A stretch of DNA of 64,000 nt from Roseiterribacter gracilis (GTDB taxonomy: Bacteria > Pseudomonadota > Alphaproteobacteria > BOG-932 > Roseiterribacteraceae). This document shows positions 18,685 through 24,701 of this stretch, piece by piece. Position 1 is the stretch's first letter, and each line of letters opens with the position of its first letter. The stretch covers positions 3,472,001 to 3,536,000 of the forward strand of contig BOPV01000001.1 in assembly GCA_018332375.1 (NCBI GenBank), given 5' to 3'. Below the pieces are notes generated by a model that saw nothing but the letters and a program-made list of their open reading frames with translations, made no database searches and had not been told where the DNA came from. A program made the translations under genes and the position numbers.

Positions 18685-18919
18685 GCCGTGCCACGCGTGC
18701 CGATATGATGCGGCGTACGCCCTCTCGTTGCGTCCAAACGACTGCGATAACTCGCTCTCGCATCCTGCCAATCGAAACAACACGCGCTTCTGCGTTTCTG
18801 TTCGACGACCGGTCCAGCGTCCGTGCTCTGAAAATCGAGATCGCGTCGAAGAAATCGATTTTGTGTTTTTCCAGATTCAAAACGCGTTTGTCGTCATCCC
18901 AGTCAAACTGGAGATCCAT
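18650..18919 (-). CDS. brnT: BrnT-family toxin, RelE-fold ribonuclease
   Basis: 89 residues beginning MDLQFDWDDDKRVLNLEKHKIDF, the BrnT hallmark (FEWDxxKxxxNxxKHxVxF), with RVVSIGRMRERVIAVVWTQREGVRRIISARVARHEE at the C-terminus; the Arg/His residues there form the ribosome-dependent RNase site in characterised BrnT. The start at 18919 matches homologues; the frame stays open for 25 codons upstream without similarity. Toxin precedes antitoxin with an overlap, the normal order for this module. Confidence 0.88.
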   Translation of the reverse strand: MDLQFDWDDDKRVLNLEKHKIDFFDAISIFRARTLDRSSNRNAEARVVSIGRMRERVIAVVWTQREGVRRIISARVARHEEVKDYENLA

Positions 18920-19002
18920 AGTTCGCTCATCTTTCCGAACCTGTTCTCTCGCTGTTGTCTCATTGGTGCTGCTCAATGAAGCAGCGGCGGACAACGTACG
19001 TG

Positions 19003-19012
19003 TGTATATACA
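19003..19012. promoter_or_regulatory. Candidate operator of brnTA
   Basis: A perfect AT-only-centred palindrome, TGTATATACA, lies in an otherwise GC-rich stretch about 85 bp before the brnT start. BrnA-type antitoxins autorepress through short palindromes, so this is a reasonable operator; no binding evidence is available from sequence. Confidence 0.4.
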
Positions 19013-19113
19013 TATCGTATTAACGAGGCGCTTTCAAGTGCGGGCGGGCAGCCCTGGGTCCCCGCCGGTGCGGAGACGCCCTCGAACTTTTTTCAGATTT
19101 TTTCTTCGCCCCC

Positions 19114-19140
19114 TGTCGATCCGCGCCGTCCCCGTTCGAC
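19114..19140 (+). promoter_or_regulatory. Candidate ECF42-type promoter of the DGPF genes
   Basis: TGTCGA at 19114-19119 is followed after 17 bp by CGAC at 19137-19140, about 58 bp before the first DGPF start codon. As I recall it, the described consensus for ECF42 sigma factors is TGTCGA in the -35 region and a CGA/TC-like -10 region. An ECF42-type sigma gene is encoded 3 kb downstream. Short GC-rich words occur by chance, so this is suggestive only. Confidence 0.5.
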
Positions 19141-19197
19141 GTGTCCATAGAGGCGGGGCTGTCCTGGCCTCTCAACACACCGGAAGGACCGAAGACA

Positions 19198-19581
19198 ATG
19201 CGTTGCTTGATGATCGTCAAAGGCACGGACAAATCCGAAGCGGGCTGTATGCCGTCGCTCGAGCTCATCACCGAGATGGGCAAGTTCAACGACGAGATGA
19301 AGGCGGCCGGCGTCATGGTCGACGGCACCGGCTTGAAGCCCAGCTCGAAGGCCGCACGCGTTGTGTTCGACGATGCCGGCAAGCCCAGCGTGATCGACGG
19401 ACCGTTCGCCGAAACCAAAGAACTGATCTCGGGCTTCTGGGTCATCGACGTGAAGTCGCTCGACGAAGCGATCTCCTGGGCCAAGCGCATCCCGCAGCTG
19501 AACGGCCAAGGCCCGCGCAACATCGAAATCCGCCCGTATTTCGAACCCGAAGATTTCGCCTATCTCGCCGAACAAAAGTAA
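19198..19581 (+). CDS. DGPF/YciI-family protein 1
   Basis: 127 residues of the YCII-related superfamily. It begins MRCLMIVKGTDKSEAG and contains the namesake DGPF motif in IDGPFAETKELISGFW near residues 65-80, ending IRPYFEPEDFAYLAEQK. The ferredoxin-like fold forms dimers; members associated with ECF42 sigma factors have no proven activity. First of three tandem paralogues; a GGAAGGA ribosome site precedes the ATG. The C-terminal residues are almost identical in copy 2, indicating recent duplication. Confidence 0.88.
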   Translation: MRCLMIVKGTDKSEAGCMPSLELITEMGKFNDEMKAAGVMVDGTGLKPSSKAARVVFDDAGKPSVIDGPFAETKELISGFWVIDVKSLDEAISWAKRIPQLNGQGPRNIEIRPYFEPEDFAYLAEQK

Positions 19582-19614
19582 GCCGCCCGCGGCGTCACAG
19601 AAGAGGACCGAACC

Positions 19615-19989
19615 ATGCGCTGCTTGATCATTGGCAAAGCCACCGCCGACACCGAAGCCGGCATCATGCCGACCAAGGATGAGATGGAGGAGATGGGCGC
19701 CTACATGGCCGAGATGCAGAAGGCGGGCGTGCTGCTCGATGGCGCCGGGCTGAAACCGTCGTCGCAAGCGGCGCGCGTCGTGTTCGACGACGCGGGCACG
19801 CCGACCGTGATCGACGGCCCCTTCGCCGAGACCAAAGAACTGATCGCAGGCTTCGTCGTGGTCGAAGTGAAGTCGCTCGAAGAAGCGATCGACTGGGCCA
19901 AACGCGCGCCGGGCAAAGGCGCCCGCGTCAGCGAAATCCGCCCGTACTTCGAACCCGAAGATTTCGCCTATTTGGCCGAGCAAAAATAG
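19615..19989 (+). CDS. DGPF/YciI-family protein 2
   Basis: 124 residues, closely similar to the preceding protein: MRCLIIGKATADTEAG at the start, IDGPFAETKELIAGFV in the centre and the same EPEDFAYLAEQK tail. It lacks the short QLNGQG insertion seen in copy 1. An AGAGGA ribosome site precedes the ATG, and the gene is 33 bp downstream of copy 1 and 2 bp upstream of copy 3. Function unknown beyond the link to ECF42 sigma factors. Confidence 0.88.
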   Translation: MRCLIIGKATADTEAGIMPTKDEMEEMGAYMAEMQKAGVLLDGAGLKPSSQAARVVFDDAGTPTVIDGPFAETKELIAGFVVVEVKSLEEAIDWAKRAPGKGARVSEIRPYFEPEDFAYLAEQK

Positions 19990-19991
19990 CC

Positions 19992-20423
19992 ATGCGTTTC
20001 ATGATGATCGTCAAAGCCAACGCCGACTCCGAAGCGGGCGCCAAAGCGTCGCCCGCGCTGGTCGAAGCAATGGGCCGCTTCAACGAGCAGATGGTGAAAG
20101 CCGGCATCTTGCTCGACGGCGTCGGGCTACGCCCCAGCCGCGACGGCGCGCGCGTGCTGTTCGACGGCCGCGCCAAGCCGCAAGTGATCGACGGTCCGTT
20201 CGCGGAGACCAAAGAGCTGGTGGCTGGCTTCTGGTTGATCGACGTGAAGTCGAAAGAAGAAGCGATCGAATGGGCCAAACGCTGCCCGTCGCCGCACGGG
20301 CTCGACAAGCAAGGCGTGATCGAACTGCGCCGCGTCTACGAAGCGCACGACTTCGCCGAGATCCTGCCCGACGGCGTCACGCAAGAGCAGCTGGCGCGAC
20401 TCAACGCCGGAACGAAAGTCTGA
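19992..20423 (+). CDS. DGPF/YciI-family protein 3
   Basis: 143 residues, the most divergent of the three tandem copies. MRFMMIVKANADSEAG and IDGPFAETKELVAGFW are retained, but the C-terminus is extended (VYEAHDFAEILPDGVTQEQLARLNAGTKV). It follows copy 2 by 2 bp, so the three are almost certainly one transcript. The repeat A2 begins 15 bp after the stop. Confidence 0.88.
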   Translation: MRFMMIVKANADSEAGAKASPALVEAMGRFNEQMVKAGILLDGVGLRPSRDGARVLFDGRAKPQVIDGPFAETKELVAGFWLIDVKSKEEAIEWAKRCPSPHGLDKQGVIELRRVYEAHDFAEILPDGVTQEQLARLNAGTKV

Positions 20424-20438
20424 CGCAGTGCGGTTGAG

Positions 20439-20640
20439 TCACAATCCAGCAAACCGCCAAGACGCCAAGGACGCCAAGGTTCGCCACGAGTCACAGCGGG
20501 CGCGTTGGGTGGGGCGCACGGCAACAAGGTCTTATCGACGCGCAAAGCGCGTCCGTAAATCCAATCACGTAATGCGATGCGACAGTCGCATCGTACCGAT
20601 CTCTTGGCGTCTTGGCGGCCTTGGCGCTACCGGATTTCCT
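20439..20640. repeat. Family A dispersed repeat (A2), partly degenerate
   Basis: The left arm TCACAATCCAGCAAACCGCC continues with 9-bp GCCAAGGAC units; the right arm contains CTTGGCGTCTTGGCGG but its outer end departs from the other copies. The interior contains TTATCGACGCGCAAAGCGCG, which is the family core in reverse orientation. It lies between the DGPF genes and a truncated GST gene. Confidence 0.85.
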
Positions 20641-20684
20641 TGTGTGCTCCAGGACTGCGGAAACGCAGCAGCAGGAGCATCGCA

Positions 20685-20903
20685 ATGACAACCCCCACCA
20701 TCACCGCCTTCGATCGCTCGCCCGACGGCGACTTCAGCGCGGGCGATCTGCTGATGGTGTCGGTGCTGTTGCGCCTGAAGCCGTCCGGCTTTTTGAACGA
20801 ATTCCCGATCCTCGCCGCCTATGTCGCGCGCGGCGAAGCACGACCCGCCTATCAACGCGCCTTCGCGGCGCAGCTTGCCGTCAACACACGTCCTGCGGAG
20901 TAA
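20685..20903 (+). pseudogene. Truncated glutathione S-transferase C-terminal domain
   Basis: 72 residues: GDFSAGDLLMVSVLLRLKPSG and LAAYVARGEARPAYQRAFAAQ match the last two helices of bacterial GSTs. The entire N-terminal thioredoxin-like domain is missing. A ribosome site (GCAGGAG) and ATG precede it, so it might still be translated. The A2 repeat ends about 45 bp upstream, which suggests that the repeat or a linked rearrangement removed the 5' part of the gene. Confidence 0.7.
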
Positions 20904-20907
20904 GCAC

Positions 20908-21447
20908 ATGCGTCGTTTGATTCTCAAACTGTCGATGTCGGTCGATGGATTCGTCGGCGGGCCCAATGGCGAGATGGATGCGTTCATGCGGCATCGCAGC
21001 CCGGACGGTGCGGCGTGGGTGACGGACCTGCTGCGCGATAGCGGCGTGCAGGTGATCGGCCGCAAGACCTACGAAGGCTGGGCGACCTTCTGGCCGACCG
21101 CGCCCGGCCCGATGACGGAAGCGATGAACGCGCTGCCGCGCATCGTCGTCACGCGCCAGGCGTCCGTCGACACGTCGCTGTGGGACGCAGAAGTCGCCAA
21201 TGGCGATCTCGCAACCGAGATCGCGCGGCTGAAACAGCAGGACGGCAAAGACATTCTCGCCCATGGCGGCGCCGGTTTCGCGCAAAGCCTGATCAAGCTC
21301 GGCCTTGTCGATGAATATCGACTGGTCGTGCATCCGGTTGCGCTGGGCGCGGGCTTGCCGCTCTTTCCGGCGCTGATGGATTTGCAGCTCGTCAGCGCGA
21401 CGAGTTTCGCGTCCGGCACCGTGGCGAAAGTCTACCGGCCGGCGTAG
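20908..21447 (+). CDS. Dihydrofolate reductase-like (RibD C-terminal) protein
   Basis: 179 residues of the DHFR-like RibD_C superfamily. MRRLILKLSMSVDGFVGGPNGEMDAF at the start, VQVIGRKTYEGWATFWP in the middle and GKDILAHGGAGFAQSLIKLGLVDEYRLVVHPVALGAG near the end are diagnostic. Proteins of this group bind NADPH; their substrates are mostly unknown and they are frequent neighbours of YciI/ECF regulons. It starts 4 bp after the GST fragment. Confidence 0.88.
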   Translation: MRRLILKLSMSVDGFVGGPNGEMDAFMRHRSPDGAAWVTDLLRDSGVQVIGRKTYEGWATFWPTAPGPMTEAMNALPRIVVTRQASVDTSLWDAEVANGDLATEIARLKQQDGKDILAHGGAGFAQSLIKLGLVDEYRLVVHPVALGAGLPLFPALMDLQLVSATSFASGTVAKVYRPA

Positions 21448-21461
21448 CGCCTGGTAGTCGC

Positions 21462-21490
21462 CTCGGTGCAGTGGAGTCGATTGCACCGAG
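21462..21490. terminator. Stem-loop after the DHFR-like gene
   Basis: CTCGGTGCA and TGCACCGAG form a perfect 9-bp stem with an 11-nt loop 15 bp after the stop codon. No T-tract follows, so intrinsic termination is not certain. Confidence 0.4.
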
Positions 21491-21611
21491 AGCGGGCGCG
21501 CCCGTGCCGTGCAGGAACGTCATGCCGATTTCGGTTCAGGCCCAGTACTCTTGCGATGGTTGGATGCTGCGCATCCTCGCGTGCTTTGGCACGCTTTCCC
21601 AAGAGGACGAT

Positions 21612-22073
21612 ATGTCGGACGCGCTGCACTATCAGCGTTTCGCCGGTTCGCTGGATGACGCGGCGTCGATCATGCTGCCGCTGTGCCGCGGCATGTTCAC
21701 CGGCTTCACCGATGACTATCTGCGCAGCCGGCTGGATTTCATCGACGACCCGCGCCTGTGGCTGGCCTGGCGCGACGGCGTGGCGGTCGGATTCAAGTTC
21801 GGCTACCGGCGCGAGCCCGATCTATTTTACAGTTGGCTCGGCGGTGTTGACGCGTCCGCACGCAAACTTGGCATTGCGTCCGAACTGATGCGGCTGCAAC
21901 ACGCGGATCTGGTTGATGCCGGCTACCGCTTCGTCACGACCCGCACGCGCGCGGTCAACAATCCGATGCTGATCCTGAATCTGAAACACGGGTTTCAGAT
22001 TGCGGGCTACGAGGTCGACCAGGATCAAAAGGCCGTGGTGTGGCAACGCAAGACGTTGGTGCCGAGCGCCTGA
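21612..22073 (+). CDS. GNAT-family N-acetyltransferase
   Basis: 153 residues. A GNAT fold is suggested by FKFGYRREPDLFYSWLGGVDASARKLGIASELMRLQHADL, with the acetyl-CoA loop R-K-L-G-I-A-S, and by the C-terminal NPMLILNLKHGFQIAGYE strand pair (NxxxxxLxxxxGFxxxG), both typical. The ATG at 21612 follows AAGAGGAC, a good ribosome site; an open frame upstream has no similarity. The substrate is unknown. The stop codon directly abuts repeat A3. Confidence 0.85.
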   Translation: MSDALHYQRFAGSLDDAASIMLPLCRGMFTGFTDDYLRSRLDFIDDPRLWLAWRDGVAVGFKFGYRREPDLFYSWLGGVDASARKLGIASELMRLQHADLVDAGYRFVTTRTRAVNNPMLILNLKHGFQIAGYEVDQDQKAVVWQRKTLVPSA

Positions 22074-22074
22074 G

Positions 22075-22276
22075 TCACGAGCCAGCAAACCACCACGACG
22101 CCACGGGCGCCAAGGATCACCACGAGAGCGAGCCTTTGCGTCTGTCGGGTTGCATGGCGCGATTGGATTTCCTGACGCGCTTTGCGCGTCGATAAAACCC
22201 TGGCGTCGTGCGACGGGCCTGCGCCGCCTACTGTGATCCGTGGTGCTCCTTGGCGTTCGTGGCGTCGTGGTGGTGA
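22075..22276. repeat. Family A dispersed repeat (A3)
   Basis: The arms are the variant CCACCACGACGCCACG on the left and GTGGCGTCGTGGTGG on the right. The core GATTTCCTGACGCGCTTTGC is followed by GCGTCGATAAAACCCTGGCG. The left edge (GAGTCAC) follows the GNAT stop, and the right edge runs up to the 5' region of the sigma-factor gene. Confidence 0.9.
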
Positions 22277-22335
22277 AGCATTCCCTGCAAACCGGCCCTT
22301 GCGTTGCGGCGCGCGCACCGGCAGACACGGTCCCC

Positions 22336-23589
22336 GTGACCGACGCTGCAACCGCCAATGCAATCCAAGCCGTCTGGCGCATTGAATCCGCAAAGCTGAT
22401 CGCGGGCCTGACGCGCGTCGTGCGCGACGTCGGCTTGGCCGAAGAGCTGGCGCAGGACGCGCTGGTCGCCGCCCTCGAACGTTGGCCGACCACCGGCATT
22501 CCCGACAAGCCGGCCGCGTGGCTGATGGCGACGGCGCGCAACCGCGCCATCGACCAGATGCGGCGCCGGCAAACCGCCGATCGCAAATATGCCGAGCTTG
22601 GCCGCGACCTGCAGGAACAGGAACAAGAAGCGCCCGACTACGACACCGCGCTTGACGACGATGTCGGCGACGATCTGCTGCGCCTCGTCTTTATTGCATG
22701 CCATCCGTCCTTGCCGACCGAATCCCAGATCGCGCTGACCCTGCGCATGCTGGGCGGCTTGACCACCGACGAGATCGCACGCGCGTTCTTGGTCCAGGAC
22801 ACGACGATCCAGCAGCGCATCGTGCGCGCCAAGCGCACCCTGGCCGGCATCAACGCCGAATTCGAATTGCCGCGCGGCGCCGATCGCGCGGCGCGCATCG
22901 CGTCGGTGCTGACCGTGCTCTATCTGATTTTCAACGAAGGCTATTCGGCAACCGCGGGCGATGACCTGACACGTCCCGCGCTGGCGCAGGAAGCGATGCG
23001 GCTGGGCCGCGTGCTGGCGGGGCTCGCACCCGACGACGGCGACGTGCACGGGCTGGTGGCGCTGATGGAATTGCAGGCGAGCCGCATGCACGCGCGCACC
23101 AATGCGGCGGGCGAACCGGTGCTGCTGCTCGACCAGGACCGCTCGCGCTGGGACCAGTCGCTGATCCGCCACGGCCTCGCTGCGCTGGCGCGCGCCGAGC
23201 AGTTGGGAAACGGCACCGGCACCTACACGCTGCAGGCCGGCATCGCCGCCTGCCACGCACGCGCGCACCAGGCCGGTGACACCGATTGGGCGCGCATCGC
23301 GTCGCTCTACGATGCGCTGGCGGTGCAGGCGCGCTCGCCGGTCGTCGAACTCAACCGCGCCGTCGCGCACGCGATGGCGTTCGGACCGGAAGCGGGCCTG
23401 GCATTGGCCGATGCCCTGATGGGGGAGCCATCTCTTCGCGCCTATCACCTGCTGCCCAGCGCACGCGCCGATTTTCTCGCCAAGCTCGGCCGCAACGACG
23501 AAGCCCGCGCCGAATTCGAACGGGCCGCGTCGATGACGCAAAATATGCGCGAGCGGACGTTGCTGTTGGGGCGCGCGGCTGAACTTTAA
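22336..23589 (+). CDS. ECF42-type RNA polymerase sigma factor with C-terminal DUF6596/TPR-like domain
   Basis: About 417 residues. Region 2 (LTRVVRDVGLAEELAQDALVAAL, then AWLMATARNRAIDQMRRR) and region 4 (LTLRMLGGLTTDEIARAFLV, then TTIQQRIVRAKRTL) are followed by a helical C-terminal extension of about 220 residues (LMELQASRMHARTNAAGEPVLL; NGTGTYTLQAGIAACHARAH), the layout of ECF42 sigma factors. This group lacks a classical anti-sigma factor and is linked to DGPF genes, three of which lie upstream. The GTG at 22336 was chosen because the open frame further upstream runs into repeat A3 and encodes repeat-derived residues; the start remains uncertain. Confidence 0.88.
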   Translation: MTDAATANAIQAVWRIESAKLIAGLTRVVRDVGLAEELAQDALVAALERWPTTGIPDKPAAWLMATARNRAIDQMRRRQTADRKYAELGRDLQEQEQEAPDYDTALDDDVGDDLLRLVFIACHPSLPTESQIALTLRMLGGLTTDEIARAFLVQDTTIQQRIVRAKRTLAGINAEFELPRGADRAARIASVLTVLYLIFNEGYSATAGDDLTRPALAQEAMRLGRVLAGLAPDDGDVHGLVALMELQASRMHARTNAAGEPVLLLDQDRSRWDQSLIRHGLAALARAEQLGNGTGTYTLQAGIAACHARAHQAGDTDWARIASLYDALAVQARSPVVELNRAVAHAMAFGPEAGLALADALMGEPSLRAYHLLPSARADFLAKLGRNDEARAEFERAASMTQNMRERTLLLGRAAEL

Positions 23590-23591
23590 AC

Positions 23592-23707
23592 GCCCCTCTC
23601 CTCGAAGGAGAGGGAGGGGCCCGCGCGCGCAGCGCGTGGGAGGGTGAGGATTGTTCTGCTGCGCGAACCCTCACCCTAGCCCTCTCCCTCGGGGAGAGGG
23701 GACACGA
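23592..23707. repeat. GC-rich palindromic intergenic element between convergent genes
   Basis: CCCCTCTCCTCGAAGGAGAG and CCCTCTCCCTCGGGGAGAGG flank GGGAGGGTGAGG and its complement CCCTCACCCTAG. This nested inverted-repeat element is of a type common in proteobacterial intergenic regions. It sits between the stops of the sigma factor and the LysR gene and may act as a bidirectional terminator. Confidence 0.75.
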
Positions 23708-23709
23708 GG

Positions 23710-24588
23710 TTAGGCGCGCGCAGCCTCGCGGATCTGCGCGATCAAACTATCCAGCGGCGACGACGGTGCCGGCGCATGCAACGTCGTGAGCTGCAGTGAA
23801 ATCGGCGGCAGCGGCGTGTCGACCTGCAGCGCGATCAGCGCGCCGGCGGCGAGTTCTTCGGCGACGGCATAGTCCGGCAGCACGCCGATCGCGTCGCTTT
23901 GCAGCACGCCGCGTTTGACGCCGTCGATACTGCCGGCTGACTCGAATTTCGCCGCAGCGCTGCCGACCCAGGTCCGCAGCAGGCCGGTAAACGCGCCTTC
24001 GGGATCGGCGAGCAGGAAGGTGCTCGTCGTTAGGTCGCGCTGCGTGACGACGGACTTCGCCAGCGGATGTGCGGGCGCGACCAGCAGGCGCAAGGTTGCA
24101 GGCGACAAGGCGCTGTCGCTATTCGCACGGGCTGCGCCTTCGATCGTCAGCGCCACGTCCAATTCGGCGCGGCCGACGCGTTTGCGCAGCTCTTCGCAGA
24201 CACCGATCGTGATGCGCACGTCGACGTCGGGCCACAGCGACCGGAAGGCGCGCAGCGGCGCCGGCAGCAGGAACGAGCTGATCGATTCCACCGTGCCCAA
24301 CCGGATCGGCGCGTGGCTGCGTTTGGTGATCGCAGCCATCGCGGCTTCCGACGCCAAAAGCAGCGACTGCGCGTGCGGCAGCAAGGCTTCGGCTTGCGGC
24401 GTCAAGGTCGCTTCGCGGCCGGGGCGGCGCACCGTGACTGGTGCTCCGAGCAGCCGTTCCAACGACAGGAGCGTTTCGGACACGGTCGATTGCGCCATGC
24501 CCAGCGCCTGCGCTGCTGCGCTGACGCCGCCATGTTCCTGCACCGCAAGCAGTACGCGGCAGTGGCGAACTTCCAGGTCCTTGCTCAT
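23710..24588 (-). CDS. LysR-family transcriptional regulator
   Basis: 292 residues. The N-terminal helix-turn-helix is CRVLLAVQEHGGVSAAAQAL then AQSTVSETLLSLERLLGAPV (about 8-50), followed by a two-lobed periplasmic-binding-like effector domain (about 92-290). It is divergent from the isochorismatase/M13 gene with 113 bp between starts, the usual arrangement for a LysR regulator and its target. The effector is unknown. Confidence 0.92.
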   Translation of the reverse strand: MSKDLEVRHCRVLLAVQEHGGVSAAAQALGMAQSTVSETLLSLERLLGAPVTVRRPGREATLTPQAEALLPHAQSLLLASEAAMAAITKRSHAPIRLGTVESISSFLLPAPLRAFRSLWPDVDVRITIGVCEELRKRVGRAELDVALTIEGAARANSDSALSPATLRLLVAPAHPLAKSVVTQRDLTTSTFLLADPEGAFTGLLRTWVGSAAAKFESAGSIDGVKRGVLQSDAIGVLPDYAVAEELAAGALIALQVDTPLPPISLQLTTLHAPAPSSPLDSLIAQIREAARA

Positions 24589-24701
24589 TGCGTCTCTATA
24601 TACGCCCGGCCATCAAACTTCCGATGCCTTCATCGCCGTTTTGGTGCGCCCTGGCCACTGCGATCTAGATCGCGCTCCCCACAGAAAACGCGAGCGCGCA
24701 C

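Noticed and set aside
23592..23707. Possible CRISPR-like repetition of GAGAGG/CCCTCTC motifs
   Set aside because: There is a single nested inverted repeat, not regularly spaced direct repeats with unique spacers.
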